From Acidobacteriota bacterium (GTDB taxonomy: Bacteria > Acidobacteriota > Blastocatellia > UBA7656), in NCBI GenBank assembly GCA_016201275.1, contig JACQDB010000118.1, positions 1 through 64,000 on the forward strand: a DNA stretch of 64,000 nucleotides. Reading direction: 5' to 3'. Shown here piece by piece: positions 1 to 9,447 of the stretch; position 1 is the first letter of the stretch; every line of letters starts with the position of its first letter. Position numbers and translations under genes: made by a program. The notes below the pieces were generated by a model, which made no database searches, had not been told where the DNA came from, and saw only the letters and a program-made list of their open reading frames with translations.

Positions 1-81
1 CTGGGCTATATGCTATCGCCCGCTTCGCGGACTAACGGATCAATTGTTAATCACAAGCGCACAAGATATGGGTAAAAGTAA

Positions 82-129
82 GACCGTGAGGGAGGGCTTT
101 GATTCGCAAGCAAGCCCTCCCTCACGGTC
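82..129. repeat. 18-bp perfect inverted repeat
   Basis: Two perfectly complementary 18-base arms starting GACCGTGAGG are separated by 12 bases. The hairpin lies about 30 bases beyond the stop codon of the minus-strand aminotransferase gene. No T-run follows on either strand, so it is not a classical intrinsic terminator. It could stop or stabilise the 3' end of the lysine-block transcript, or be an intergenic palindromic repeat. Confidence 0.8.
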
Positions 130-160
130 GGGCTACTGACATGCACGCAATTGCAAATCG

Positions 161-1294
161 CTATAAGCCTTTGGCGATGCGGCGTATGCCTGCTTCGATG
201 AGCGCGGCTTCGATGCAAAACGATAAGCGCAAATAGCCACGCCCTTGTGCGCCAAAGGCATCGCCGGGAACCGTGATGACGCGCTCTTCAAGCAGTCGCA
301 TCGCTACCTCTTCACTTTCGCCATAGCGCGATACATCGAGCATGATATAAAAGCCGCCTTCGCCTGAAACATAAGGCAAGCCCAATTCGCGTTCAATCGC
401 CTGCGTCATCACGTCGCGGCGCTCGCGCAAGATTTCGCGCATCCTTCGCGTTGCCTCGCGGCCTGCATCTGTGAAAGCGGCAAGCGCGGCTTTCTGCGAC
501 ACCGACGAGGCACACGCCGAAATGTATTGATGCATCACCGTGACAGATTGAATGACTTCCGGCGCAGCGACCGCCCAGCCTAAACGCCAGCCCGTCATGC
601 TCATCATCTTCGACATTCCCGAAACGACAATCGTCTGGTCGTAAAATTCGGCAAGCGAGGCCGGGCGCTCCTCGGTGAAATACAAATCGCGATAAATTTC
701 ATCGGCGATGACATAGACCTTCGAGCCGTGCAGGCAGTCGGCGATGAATTGTAAATCGTCCCGCGCCATCACCCGACTGGTAGGATTGGACGGCGAGACG
801 ATCAACGCGAGTTTGGTTTTATCGGTGATTGCCTTGGCGAAATTGTCGCGGTCAAATTGAAACCCATTCGCGGCGGGCATGGCAAAGGGAACGACTTTTG
901 CGCCAGCGATTTCGGCAATCGTCGCGTAGGCGCTGAAACCCGGATTCGGCAACACCGCTTCATCGCCAGGGTTGAGTATTGCCATCATCACCGCAAACAG
1001 AGCCTCTTCCGCGCCATTGGTCACGCACACGAAATCGGCTCCTGTAGCCTGTTTCAAGCCGACGCTTGTGTAGTCAGCAATCTTTTCCCGCAGCGCCAGC
1101 AGCCCTGCATTCGGCGTGTAGCCCAAGCGTTCTTCACGAATGACTCGCGTTGCTTCATTGCGAATTACGGTGGGCGTTAAAAAATCCGGCTCGCCTAAAC
1201 CGAGATTGATAGAGCCTTGCGGCGCAGCGTCATAGAGCCTGCGGGTCGCGCTCTTTTGCACCTTTTTGATTCGGTCTGCGGGGTTGAAGGTCAT
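161..1294 (-). CDS. PLP-dependent class I/II aminotransferase (probable DapC/aspartate aminotransferase type)
   Basis: This is a 377-aa fold-type I aminotransferase of ordinary length. The cofactor lysine is K229 in SGMSKMMSMTGWRLGW, the SPSNPTSRV stretch matches the substrate-binding loop, and ADEIY carries the aspartate that contacts the pyridine nitrogen. The family moves amino groups between amino acids and 2-oxo acids in the cytoplasm. It lies downstream of dapD in the same direction as asd, lysC, dapB and dapA, so the inferred role is N-succinyl-2-amino-6-oxopimelate amination (DapC). Sequence alone cannot exclude a general aspartate aminotransferase. It is the last gene of the block, 14 bases after the preceding small gene. 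Confidence 0.88.
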   Translation of the reverse strand: MTFNPADRIKKVQKSATRRLYDAAPQGSINLGLGEPDFLTPTVIRNEATRVIREERLGYTPNAGLLALREKIADYTSVGLKQATGADFVCVTNGAEEALFAVMMAILNPGDEAVLPNPGFSAYATIAEIAGAKVVPFAMPAANGFQFDRDNFAKAITDKTKLALIVSPSNPTSRVMARDDLQFIADCLHGSKVYVIADEIYRDLYFTEERPASLAEFYDQTIVVSGMSKMMSMTGWRLGWAVAAPEVIQSVTVMHQYISACASSVSQKAALAAFTDAGREATRRMREILRERRDVMTQAIERELGLPYVSGEGGFYIMLDVSRYGESEEVAMRLLEERVITVPGDAFGAQGRGYLRLSFCIEAALIEAGIRRIAKGL

Positions 1295-1308
1295 ATTGAT
1301 AATTACCG

Positions 1309-1539
1309 TTAGTGGACGGATGATTTTTTACGTATATCTTCCCTATCTTGCAATTGCTTGCCGCAGAAAGGACAGAAGATTACAGCTTGATCGAACCAAC
1401 CTGTTCCTTCAGCAGTTTGAGCATAGCCCACCGTAAGGTATAGGACGTTGTTATCTTCAATTCTAAAAAAAGAATTTGGCGGGGTATTCATTGCATCGGT
1501 GAGATCAGTACAGCACAATGGGTTCAGGTCTGTGTTCAT
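1309..1539 (-). CDS. Small zinc-ribbon-like hypothetical protein
   Basis: This 76-aa protein has no family I recognise. A CC pair near residue 10 and CPFCGKQLQ near residue 60 could bind one zinc ion, as in half of a zinc ribbon. It fits tightly between dapD (9 bases) and the aminotransferase (14 bases), which supports co-transcription and translation. It is more AT-rich than its neighbours and may be an acquired passenger, like the 245-aa gene further up the same block. Function unknown. Confidence 0.6.
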   Translation of the reverse strand: MNTDLNPLCCTDLTDAMNTPPNSFFRIEDNNVLYLTVGYAQTAEGTGWFDQAVIFCPFCGKQLQDREDIRKKSSVH

Positions 1540-1548
1540 ATTTATTCT

Positions 1549-2403
1549 TTACCTCAAAAAATCTTCAAGCTGCACCGAAGCATCGGTCTTCTCATCGCGG
1601 TACTTGATGATAATCGGCGTGTAAATCGCCAGCCCTAACTCTGCGCCTTTGCCTTTGGTGAGGGCGCGTGAACCTGCGACGACCACCGCACCGGCGGGGA
1701 TTTCAAGCGGCGCGTCTGCGGTCTTGCGATGAAACGTATCGTTGACCAAATCGTAAACCGGAGTGCCGCCCGTGATGATCGTTCCTGCCGCCAGCACGGC
1801 GCGTTCGCGGATAATCGCGCCTTCGTAAACGCCGCAATTGCCGCCTACTAAAACATCGTCTTCGATGATGACGGGCAACTGCCCTATGGGTTCCAGCACG
1901 CCGCCGATTTGCGCCGCTGCGGATAGATGTACGCGCTTGCCAATCTGCGCGCAAGAGCCTACGAGGGCGTGTGAATCAATCATCGTGCCTTCGTCCACAT
2001 AAGCTCCGACGTTGATATACATCGGCGGCATACAGGTGACTCCTTTAGCCAGATAACAGCCGTCGCGTATCGAAGAGCCGCCCGGCACAACGCGCACGCC
2101 GCTGTCGGCGGCAAGCTGTTTGAGCGGGTACGTATGTTTGTCGTAGAAACGAAAATTATCGTTGATGGAAAAATTTTCCAGACGACCGAGCCGAAAACCT
2201 AGCAAAATGCCTTGTTTTACCCACAAATTGACGCGCCACTTGCCGTCAACTTTTTCGGCAGCACGGGCGCTTCCGGTGTTGAGTTGAGCTTTGAATTCGG
2301 CGAACCATTCATAATGCTCGGCGGTGAATTCGGCGGACGACGAAGCAAAAAGCTGCTGGATTTTTTGCGCTAGTTCCATATCTGTTTTCTTGCTGTTATT
2401 CAA
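1549..2403 (-). CDS. dapD: 2,3,4,5-tetrahydropyridine-2,6-dicarboxylate N-succinyltransferase
   Basis: This 284-aa protein transfers succinyl from succinyl-CoA to tetrahydrodipicolinate, opening the succinylase branch of the diaminopimelate pathway. The C-terminal two thirds is a left-handed beta-helix of hexapeptide repeats (for example [29 protein letters not shown]), and the N-terminal helical part is typical of the proteobacterial-type trimeric enzyme. [16 protein letters not shown] is characteristic of DapD. Its presence indicates the organism uses N-succinyl intermediates rather than the direct aminotransferase (DapL) or dehydrogenase route. It lies between dapA and the aminotransferase. 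Confidence 0.95.
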   Translation of the reverse strand: MNNSKKTDMELAQKIQQLFASSSAEFTAEHYEWFAEFKAQLNTGSARAAEKVDGKWRVNLWVKQGILLGFRLGRLENFSINDNFRFYDKHTYPLKQLAADSGVRVVPGGSSIRDGCYLAKGVTCMPPMYINVGAYVDEGTMIDSHALVGSCAQIGKRVHLSAAAQIGGVLEPIGQLPVIIEDDVLVGGNCGVYEGAIIRERAVLAAGTIITGGTPVYDLVNDTFHRKTADAPLEIPAGAVVVAGSRALTKGKGAELGLAIYTPIIIKYRDEKTDASVQLEDFLR

Positions 2404-2423
2404 TCGTTCACAAATTCTATTTT

Positions 2424-2494
2424 GTTGAGAAGCGGTCTCTGACCGCCAAGCTGTTCAATGACCAACTGCACGCGGTCAAAGACCGCTTCTCAAC
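2424..2494. repeat. Palindromic intergenic repeat (GCGGTC/GACCGC family)
   Basis: Arms of 23 bases starting GTTGAGAAGCGGTC are complementary across a short centre, with a mismatch in the middle. Related copies occur at about 23.5, 27.85, 27.9 and 45.05 kb. This copy sits between dapA and dapD inside the operon, so the transcript would carry a strong hairpin in the dapD leader. Confidence 0.75.
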
Positions 2495-2520
2495 TTGTGC
2501 AATGGGAGACCTCTTTTTTA

Positions 2521-3408
2521 TTAAAGCAATTCCAACGCGCTGAGAATGGTATGCAGTTTTTCTTTCGTCGCCGAGGTGACCGGAACCATCGGCAGGCGAT
2601 AAACCTCTTCGATCTTGCCCATCATCGCCAGCGCCGCCTTGACCGGGCCGGGACTGGTTTCCACGAAGTTGGCTTTCAACAGCGGCATCAAGCGACGATT
2701 CAAAGTGCGCGCCTCGTCCCAGTTATTTTCTAGGCAAGCCCACGTCATGGCGGTCATCAAACGCGGTACTTCGTTGGACGCTACGGCAATCAAACCGACA
2801 CCGCCGACCGCTATAATCGGCAAGGTCATGGCGTCATCGCCAGATAGAATTTTGAAGTCGGGCTTCATACGCGTAGCGATTTCCGCGACTTGAGCAATAT
2901 CACCTGACGCTTCTTTGACGCCGATGATGTTGGGCAATGCCGCCAGCCGCACGAGCGTATCGGGCAGCAGGTTGACATTGGTGCGCGGCGGCACGTTATA
3001 AACAATAATCGGCAGGGAGGTGCTTTCGGCGATGGCGCGAAAATGTTGATAGAGTCCTTCCTGCGTAGGCTTGTTGTAATAAGGCGTCACCGACAACAGG
3101 CCGTCCACGCCGAGCGTTTCGTAGGCTTTCGCCTTGTCCACAATCGCTGCGGTGTTATTGCCGCCCGCTCCGGCAATCACCGGCACGCGCTGCGCCGCAG
3201 TTTCGAGAACGATCTCGACGACGCGATATTGTTCATTGCTGGTCAGCGTGACGCTTTCGCCGGTGGTTCCGCAAGGCACCAGAAAATTGATGCCCTCGGC
3301 AATCTGCCATTCGACCAATTGGCGTAATGCCGCTTCGTCAACCGCTAAATCTTTTTTGAACGGCGTGACCAGAGCCGTCCCGCAACCTCTTAAATTTGTT
3401 GTGTCCAT
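2521..3408 (-). CDS. dapA: 4-hydroxy-tetrahydrodipicolinate synthase
   Basis: This 295-aa TIM-barrel class I aldolase condenses pyruvate with aspartate semialdehyde, the committed step to diaminopimelate and lysine. The start LRGCGTALVTPFKKD, the loop PCGTTGES, the YYNKPTQEGLYQHF segment with its catalytic tyrosine region, and the Schiff-base lysine in IIGVKEASGD are all present. Length is normal. It is followed by dapD after a repeat-containing gap and preceded by an AT-rich hypothetical gene that separates it from dapB. Confidence 0.96.
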   Translation of the reverse strand: MDTTNLRGCGTALVTPFKKDLAVDEAALRQLVEWQIAEGINFLVPCGTTGESVTLTSNEQYRVVEIVLETAAQRVPVIAGAGGNNTAAIVDKAKAYETLGVDGLLSVTPYYNKPTQEGLYQHFRAIAESTSLPIIVYNVPPRTNVNLLPDTLVRLAALPNIIGVKEASGDIAQVAEIATRMKPDFKILSGDDAMTLPIIAVGGVGLIAVASNEVPRLMTAMTWACLENNWDEARTLNRRLMPLLKANFVETSPGPVKAALAMMGKIEEVYRLPMVPVTSATKEKLHTILSALELL

Positions 3409-3428
3409 TTTTCTATCACCATTTTCTT

Positions 3429-4166
3429 TTATATCAAAGAGACTCTTCGATTGTACTCATAAAACTTTTTGCTGGCAGCAAAGCTTGAAGCTTCCCACCA
3501 ACGTGCCTGGTAGTCGCCAAATTTATGAAGGCGATGGATAAGCTTCTCTTTTCTCTCGTTCGATTTATCATTTTCATGATAGAGAATCTGCCACCATCTG
3601 ACGTGATAACCTATATTTATCCACCAACAATTGGCGACCAGGCTTTTGTTGTCGAGACTATCTACCCAATTGAAAAGAATTTCCTCATATTCTGAATATC
3701 GGATCAATACATCAATAAGATCATGAACTGAACTACTATGCTTTGCCATTTCTCTATATCTCGGATCAATGCTGTGTGCATCTAGCTCTTCTTCACTCAA
3801 TCTTATCAATTCAAAATCCTGAGTGTAGCAATGACTCAACACCCGAATCATTTGCATACAATCTCTATAATAATAGTCTGCCTCCAACTCCTTTTTGAAA
3901 TGTGTAAGGTACCAAAAAATACCTTGGCAGATATTCGAGTTAATGGGGTCTTCCTTTTTCATCATCTGCTCAAAGCATAAAGGAATGTAGTAAACCCCTT
4001 CTTGATAATCGGCAGCCGGGAGAGCTATAGAAAAGATGTAAGAGAAATCCTCTAATGTCAGCCTCCTGTCTTCTTTATCAAGGATTTTTTTTAATTCTTC
4101 CTGGCATTCGCCATGCTCTTTATAAGGATCACTGAACTGTTTCGGCTTACCGTACTTGCTTTTCAT
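3429..4166 (-). CDS. Hypothetical protein, AT-rich insertion in the dap block
   Basis: I do not recognise this 245-aa protein. It is rich in charged and aromatic residues (clusters such as RWWQILYHENDKSNERKEK), has no signal peptide or membrane segment, and looks soluble and mostly helical. Base composition is visibly more AT-rich than dapA and dapB on either side, pointing to later acquisition. Gaps to dapA (20 bases) and dapB (30 bases) are short, so it was probably inserted into a pre-existing operon without breaking it. It could be an immunity-type or mobile-element cargo gene, but no motif shows this. Confidence 0.65.
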   Translation of the reverse strand: MKSKYGKPKQFSDPYKEHGECQEELKKILDKEDRRLTLEDFSYIFSIALPAADYQEGVYYIPLCFEQMMKKEDPINSNICQGIFWYLTHFKKELEADYYYRDCMQMIRVLSHCYTQDFELIRLSEEELDAHSIDPRYREMAKHSSSVHDLIDVLIRYSEYEEILFNWVDSLDNKSLVANCWWINIGYHVRWWQILYHENDKSNERKEKLIHRLHKFGDYQARWWEASSFAASKKFYEYNRRVSLI

Positions 4167-4196
4167 TTGCTAATCGTTTGTTGTGAGTACCCCGGT

Positions 4197-4859
4197 TTAT
4201 ACAATTTGCGAAAATTCAAAAAAACCTTTTTTATCTAAAATCCACTTGGCGGCGACGAGTGCGCCGTCGGCGAAACCGGCGCGGCTGCGTGCCGTGTGCG
4301 TGATCGTCAAGGTATCTACTTCCGAATCGAAGCCGACCGTGTGTATGCCCGGTATGAAACCGGCGCGCGTGCTGCTGGTTGGCACCGCTTGATGGTATTG
4401 GCTGTCCAGGCGTTGCTGCAAAGCGAGAGCGGTTCCCGATGGCGCATCTTTTTTGAATTTGTGATGCGCCTCTTCGAGGAACGGCTCATAGGAGGAAAAA
4501 TTCTTGAACAGGCTGGCGGCGTACTCTACCACCTTGAACATCAGGTTGACGCCGATGCTGAAATTCGTGCCATAGACGAAGCCGATATGAGTCGCTTCGA
4601 CCAAGGTGCGAACCTCATCAAGATGTTCATACCAGCCAGTAGTGCCGACGACGATGGGTTTGCCAGCGCTGGCGGCGAGTTTGATATTGTCCAACACGGC
4701 GTCGGGTTGGGTGAATTCTATGCACACATCGGCCTCTGCCAGTTGTCCGCGATTGCCTGCCAACGGGTCAAGGACGCAGACGACTTCGACTTGATGGCGC
4801 GTTGCCGCCGCTTCGATCATGCGCCCCATTTTGCCATAACCAATGATTGCGATTTTCAT
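4197..4859 (-). CDS. dapB: 4-hydroxy-tetrahydrodipicolinate reductase
   Basis: DapB reduces the DapA product with NAD(P)H to tetrahydrodipicolinate, the DapD substrate. IAIIGYGKMGRMIE is the N-terminal dinucleotide-binding motif, VGTTGWY follows in the Rossmann domain, and HHKFKKDAPSGTAL is the family signature with the catalytic His pair and lysine. At about 220 aa it is slightly short but complete. The track starts at a GTG (4868) overlapping the upstream gene; I prefer the ATG at 4859 because the protein then begins MKIAIIGYG as in the family. Neither start has a strong ribosome site, so translational coupling to the upstream gene is likely. Confidence 0.93.
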   Translation of the reverse strand: MKIAIIGYGKMGRMIEAAATRHQVEVVCVLDPLAGNRGQLAEADVCIEFTQPDAVLDNIKLAASAGKPIVVGTTGWYEHLDEVRTLVEATHIGFVYGTNFSIGVNLMFKVVEYAASLFKNFSSYEPFLEEAHHKFKKDAPSGTALALQQRLDSQYHQAVPTSSTRAGFIPGIHTVGFDSEVDTLTITHTARSRAGFADGALVAAKWILDKKGFFEFSQIV

Positions 4860-4864
4860 GGGCT

Positions 4865-5500
4865 TCACAAATCTTTCACTTGCGTTACCAGTTCGTTGAT
4901 TTTGAATTTGAGAAAGACCTCTTTGCCTTGCAGAGAAAACATGGCATTGGGTTCTTCGTTCAAATCGTTGATGACGGGTTTGCCGCTGGCATTTTTGCGC
5001 GGCACCAGCGCCACATATTGTCGGCCTTTTTTCACCTCGAACTCCAAATCCAAAGCTTCCTTGACGCCGGTCTTGAAGGCCGCCTCGCGCACTTCGCCGC
5101 TGGACAAGCGATTGGTCGGATCGCTCGCTTTATACAGGGAAAACGCCTGTTGATCGAGCGGCCCCCAAAGCGTTTTCTTGTCCACCTTGATGAACAGATA
5201 AAAGAGAAAGTGACTGAAAGGGCGGAGGTCAAAATATTCTGAATCGGCGTCTGTCGCGCTGACATACTTTTTGTCCAGCATATCCGAGACGATGGCACGC
5301 GCCACTTCGTCCGTCACCCAGAGAACGCGAGCGTTGACTTTGCTGATGAACTTGGCGCTCAGGCCAGTGTTGACCGTCGCTTTTTTGTAAACCTCTTTGC
5401 GCTGCGCTTCTGGAATGTAGCGCTTCCACTGCTGCGCCGCTGCATTGGACGCCAACAGCACTACGAGGGCGACCGCTGCGATGATGAATCTTTTGCTCAT
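4865..5500 (-). CDS. Hypothetical exported protein
   Basis: This 211-aa protein has a clear signal peptide (MSKRFIIAAVALVVLLASNAAAQ, cleavage probably after AAA). The mature part is hydrophilic and lacks membrane segments or known motifs, so it is expected in the periplasm or outside. It sits directly upstream of dapB with overlapping or near-overlapping ends and 16 bases after another exported protein. Why exported proteins are embedded in the lysine block is unclear; they may share a promoter only. No family recognised. Confidence 0.7.
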   Translation of the reverse strand: MSKRFIIAAVALVVLLASNAAAQQWKRYIPEAQRKEVYKKATVNTGLSAKFISKVNARVLWVTDEVARAIVSDMLDKKYVSATDADSEYFDLRPFSHFLFYLFIKVDKKTLWGPLDQQAFSLYKASDPTNRLSSGEVREAAFKTGVKEALDLEFEVKKGRQYVALVPRKNASGKPVINDLNEEPNAMFSLQGKEVFLKFKINELVTQVKDL

Positions 5501-5516
5501 AATTTCTCCTGCCAGA

Positions 5517-6062
5517 TTAATAGACGCATTCCGTATTCACCGCCAAGCGGCGAACTTCAAGGCGCGACGGTTGATAGATAATCGTTTCCACGGTTTCGGT
5601 GCTGCGTTTGATTTGATAGGCGACACCGGCTTCGCTGACCAGATAGTAATAGCCTTTGATGCCTTCTTCCGTACAGGGTTTGAAACTGCGGTCGAGTTTC
5701 AAATCGGTGCGATACAGGTTGGAAGCGGGCTTCACATAAATGGTGAAGACTTTGTTGGTCAGGGAAGCCGGAGCGCGATAAATTTTTGCCAGACTCGGCG
5801 TCAAATAAGAGAACGTCACTTCGCCGTCTTCGACTTTGAAGGGGCCAAGGAGCGAGCCTTCCGAAGCGTCGTTTTCCAGTCCCATCATACGCGCCACATC
5901 GGCGGTCGTAGAATGCAGCGGCGTGATGCCTTGCCAGGAATTTTTCAAGGTCGGAATGGCCCCGACCGACTTGGTGCGGGGGCGTGCCGTTTGCGCCTGC
6001 GCCCAAGTGCAGAGCAGGAAAACGCAAAAGAATAAGCGATACAAATTGATTGATCTCTTCAT
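5517..6062 (-). CDS. Hypothetical exported protein
   Basis: This 181-aa protein begins with a hydrophobic signal sequence (LYRLFFCVFLLCTWAQAQT, cleavage near AQA). The mature domain is about 155 residues with conserved-looking Trp, Tyr and two late cysteines (PCTEEG, NTECVY) that might form a disulfide. I recognise no family with certainty. Such proteins ending in YXPS...CVY are frequent in acidobacterial genomes, a recollection rather than a check. It is 16 bases upstream of the next exported protein and separated by 257 bases from lysC. Confidence 0.68.
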   Translation of the reverse strand: MKRSINLYRLFFCVFLLCTWAQAQTARPRTKSVGAIPTLKNSWQGITPLHSTTADVARMMGLENDASEGSLLGPFKVEDGEVTFSYLTPSLAKIYRAPASLTNKVFTIYVKPASNLYRTDLKLDRSFKPCTEEGIKGYYYLVSEAGVAYQIKRSTETVETIIYQPSRLEVRRLAVNTECVY

Positions 6063-6319
6063 GGATTTGCATGACTCACTTTGAGAAAAGATAGTCGCGG
6101 CGCACCCGGTGAGCCGCTAGAACGACAGCGTTAGCAACCCCTTCAACAAAGGGGCAAGGGCGAATAGGACTCTGCACTCTGCTGCAATTTAATTAAAGCT
6201 TTTTGAGTCTTCATAATGTGTTGCGAATTGTCAATCGCAGATCGCCGCATTTCGCTGTTATCTTGACCCGTGGTTTTCATTGGCCGAACGCCTCAGGAAC
6301 GCACGCTTGATGTTTTCGG

Positions 6320-7717
6320 CTATTCAAAAACTTCACGGTCAAAATCCGCGAAGAACGCTTCGTGCAAACGTGCGATCACCGCTTCAACATCTTGGGCGGC
6401 TATCACCACATTCATCATGATAGGCGATGAACCATGCAACACGGCGTTGACTTCTACCGCTTCCAGCGCGTTGAAGACTCGTCCGCTAATCCTCGCGTTT
6501 TGTGCAAGACCCGCACCGACCAGAGTAATGATGGCGCGGTCGCGCTCGACGCTTGCCGAAGTGAATTTGGCAATGTCGTTCAGCAAATCGCGTTCGGTGG
6601 TTTCATCTAGTGCTTTCGCGTCCATCACAAATGCCGTATTCAAACCCGACACCGCCGTCAGCAAAGGTGTCACCCGGCGTTTGATCATGGTGTTGATGAT
6701 GGTCTTCAATGAATCTTCGGGCAGAAAAATTTGCTCCTCTTCGCTGATGGTTTCAATGGTCGCTTTCAGAATCGTCACCGGACGCAAAAAGGCTATGGAT
6801 TTGATGGCATTTTTGCATAGCGGAGCGGTTGCGGAAATCGCTGTGCCGGTCGCCTGCGGTAATTTGGAATTGTATATATGTACAGGGATATTTTTTCGCG
6901 CCGCCGGATAAATCGCTTTCGGGTGCAGAACTTTTGCGCCGAAATAGGTCAACGCCGCCGCCTCTGCAAACGAGCAAGCTTTGACGGTGCGCGCCGCTTT
7001 ATAGAGGCGCGGGTCTGTGGTCATCAATCCTGAAACATCTTTCCAGATTTGTATGTCGTCGGCGTCCATCGCCGCGCCGATAATGGCCGCCGTGTAATCC
7101 GAGCCTTCAAAACCGAGCGTCGTGGTTGCGCCTTCGCGGGTCGCACCGATGAAGCCTTGCAATACCGGCACGCGATTTTCGGCGATGAGCGGCGCAAGCG
7201 TGGCGACGATTTTCGCATTGGCGATGTCAAAAAGAGGTGACGCGCCGCCGAAGCGATCATCGGTGATCAACAGCTTGCGCGCATCAACCAATTGCGACGC
7301 GATGCCGCGTTCATCTAGCGCGTCGCTGACGATTGCCGACGACAGCAATTCGCCGTAAGCGAGAATTTTATCCAAGCCACGCGGCGGCACTTCGCCGAGT
7401 ATGGCCAAGCCTTCGAGCAGTTTTTTCAACTCGGCGAAATACTGCTCGATGAAATCGAAGGCGCTCCAATTACTTTTAATTAATTGGCGCGCTTCGCTGG
7501 CGTGGCGAGCTTTCAAATCGGCAACGATGCCAAGCGTGGTGCGCGCATCACCCGCCGCCGAAGCCTGCGCCGCCTGCAACAAACGGCTCGTCGTCTTGCC
7601 CATCGCCGAGACGACAATGCACGGCCTGAGCGCCACCCGCGCTTTGATAATCTCCGTTACTCGTTCGATGGAAGCGGCATCTTCAACCGAAGTGCCGCCG
7701 AATTTCATTACGATCAT
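6320..7717 (-). CDS. lysC: Aspartate kinase
   Basis: This 465-aa enzyme phosphorylates aspartate, the first step toward lysine, threonine and methionine. The N-terminal MKFGGTSV is the kinase signature; GFIGATREGATTTLGFEGSDYTA is the nucleotide/aspartate site. The C-terminal 160 residues form two ACT domains, the usual site of feedback inhibition by amino acids; which one binds cannot be told. It is monofunctional, without a homoserine dehydrogenase domain. It follows asd after a 128-base spacer containing a hairpin. Confidence 0.95.
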   Translation of the reverse strand: MIVMKFGGTSVEDAASIERVTEIIKARVALRPCIVVSAMGKTTSRLLQAAQASAAGDARTTLGIVADLKARHASEARQLIKSNWSAFDFIEQYFAELKKLLEGLAILGEVPPRGLDKILAYGELLSSAIVSDALDERGIASQLVDARKLLITDDRFGGASPLFDIANAKIVATLAPLIAENRVPVLQGFIGATREGATTTLGFEGSDYTAAIIGAAMDADDIQIWKDVSGLMTTDPRLYKAARTVKACSFAEAAALTYFGAKVLHPKAIYPAARKNIPVHIYNSKLPQATGTAISATAPLCKNAIKSIAFLRPVTILKATIETISEEEQIFLPEDSLKTIINTMIKRRVTPLLTAVSGLNTAFVMDAKALDETTERDLLNDIAKFTSASVERDRAIITLVGAGLAQNARISGRVFNALEAVEVNAVLHGSSPIMMNVVIAAQDVEAVIARLHEAFFADFDREVFE

Positions 7718-7725
7718 AATTCAAA

Positions 7726-7838
7726 GTCCGTTGTCTGATGTCCGGTGTCCGGCGTCCGCTTTTTTATTGTTGACGGTTATCGAGCCTGCCTTTTTCTAAC
7801 CGCTTTGAAAGATGGACACCGGACATCGGACGCCCGAC
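7726..7838. repeat. Intergenic hairpin with GTCC-rich arms
   Basis: A perfect 14-base inverted repeat (GATGTCCGGTGTCC, 7737-7750, against 7814-7827) lies between asd and lysC. The arms consist of GTCC-type short repeats also seen in hairpins at 33.7 kb (GTTGTCCG) and 35.4 kb (TTAGTCC). It may attenuate transcription from asd into lysC, but there is no terminator-like T-run after the stem on the minus strand. Confidence 0.65.
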
Positions 7839-7845
7839 ATAAAGA

Positions 7846-8898
7846 CTAATCCAGATAGCCTTGCGCCTTCATGATTTCGGCATTCAAAATAGCCGCGCCC
7901 GCCGCGCCGCGAATCGTGTTATGTGACAGCACCACTAGCCGTATGTCGAAGACAGGGCAAGGGCGTATGCGACCGACGACGGCGCTCATGCCTTTGCCGG
8001 CATCGCGGTCAAAGCGCGGTTGTGGGCGGTCGCGCTCCGCCGTCACGATGATGGGTGGAATCGGCGCGGTCGGTAATTTCAACTCCTGCGGCAGCGCTGA
8101 AAAGTTGGCTAAAACGTCGGCGACTTCTTCGGGTGTCGCCTTCTTTTCCAACTCAAGCGAAACGGTTTCCAGGTGGCCGTCTTCGACAAAGACGCGATTG
8201 GTGTGAGCGCTGATTTTGCAATCGGCAAATTGTATGGCGTCGTGTTGCCATGCGCCCATGATTTTCAGCGGCTCGGTTTCAACTTTATCTTCTTCGCCGC
8301 CGATGTAAGGAATGACGTTGCCGAGCATATCAATGGCCGAAAGACCGGGATAGCCTGCGCCCGATAGCGCTTGCATAGTGGAGACGATGACGCGCTTGAC
8401 GCCAAAGGCGCGATGAAGCGGAGCCAGCGCCATCACCAAGCCAATGGTCGAGCAATTCGGATTGGTGACAATCGCGCCCGCCCAGTTGCGGCGCTGGCGT
8501 TGGGTTTTGAGTAAGCCCAGATGTTCGGGATTGATTTCCGGTACGAGCAAAGGCACGTCTTCATCCATGCGATGATTTTTGGAATTGCTCAAGACGATGT
8601 AGCCCGCTTGTGCGAAGGCTTCTTCGACTTCACCGGCGACCGATGAATCAAGTCCCGAAAAAACAATTTTGCAATCGAGATTCGGCTCGCAGGGTTTGAC
8701 CACTTGCGTCTGTAAAGAGTCGGGAATCGGCGTGTATTGTCGCCAGTTGGTGGCGTCTTGATAAGCTTTGCCCGCTGAACGGTCGGAAGCCGCCAGTTCC
8801 GTGGTCTCGAACCACGGGTGATGTTCCAGCAATTGCACGAATCTCTGGCCGACCGCACCGGTCGCGCCCAATATGCCTACAGGTATTTTGTTAGCCAT
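7846..8898 (-). CDS. asd: Aspartate-semialdehyde dehydrogenase
   Basis: Asd reduces aspartyl phosphate with NADPH to aspartate semialdehyde. The start KIPVGILGATGAVGQRF is the NADP-binding loop; NPNCSTIGLV contains the catalytic cysteine, and the TNRVFVEDGH segment the conserved arginine/histidine region. The track starts at 8934, but ATG 8898 follows an AGAGAG-type ribosome site and gives the expected N-terminus, so I use it (350 aa). The extended length and the ALSGAGYPG segment match the archaeal/fungal-like Asd subgroup. It is the first gene of the lysine block, so a promoter should lie upstream. Confidence 0.95.
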   Translation of the reverse strand: MANKIPVGILGATGAVGQRFVQLLEHHPWFETTELAASDRSAGKAYQDATNWRQYTPIPDSLQTQVVKPCEPNLDCKIVFSGLDSSVAGEVEEAFAQAGYIVLSNSKNHRMDEDVPLLVPEINPEHLGLLKTQRQRRNWAGAIVTNPNCSTIGLVMALAPLHRAFGVKRVIVSTMQALSGAGYPGLSAIDMLGNVIPYIGGEEDKVETEPLKIMGAWQHDAIQFADCKISAHTNRVFVEDGHLETVSLELEKKATPEEVADVLANFSALPQELKLPTAPIPPIIVTAERDRPQPRFDRDAGKGMSAVVGRIRPCPVFDIRLVVLSHNTIRGAAGAAILNAEIMKAQGYLD

Positions 8899-9447
8899 GA
8901 TGGTTCTCTCTAATGAAAATGGTTGCGATGCCAAGCCACCTTGGATGCAGCTATCGAACCAAAAGTTATCGGTTTTTCAGGGCATAAGAGTAACGGTGAA
9001 TTGTGCGCTCTGACAACTGGAATCGCAGTCAGAGCTATCGCTTGCAGGTCTTGGTGAAAGAGTTCCGAAAAGCCTTGGCGGCTTCTTGTCGAAAGTCTGC
9101 ATCAAGAAACCGCGGAGTGAAACTCCATCTTGTGAAGTCGTGGGACGAAATCATACCGTTCTCCAAATCAACAGCAAAAAGTCTGCGCGATTATAGCGCA
9201 AACTTTTCGGATAAAGAAAGTGCTTTTCTCAATTTTCCTGACGCGCTGTCGCATCTGGCCAAGCGTGTTCGGACACTGCTACGATGAGCCTTTCAAGATT
9301 GGCAACGACGCTTGAAGAAGTTTACTGGTCATTGGTTGCAAGGTTCTGTAAAACGATTTCAACCTGGATATTATTTTCAGGCGTGTGGAAAAATTTGCGC
9401 CAAGGCTTCTGAGCAAGCAGAGCGTTGATGAAAGCAGGGTAAATATC
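8899..9447. other. Divergent intergenic region between asd and ppa
   Basis: This 549-base stretch must hold the promoter of the lysine block (leftward) and that of pyrophosphatase (rightward). The track ORFs here (9003-9287 plus and 9279-9557 minus) show no recognisable protein features and I do not accept them. No clear operator palindrome was seen. Confidence 0.5.
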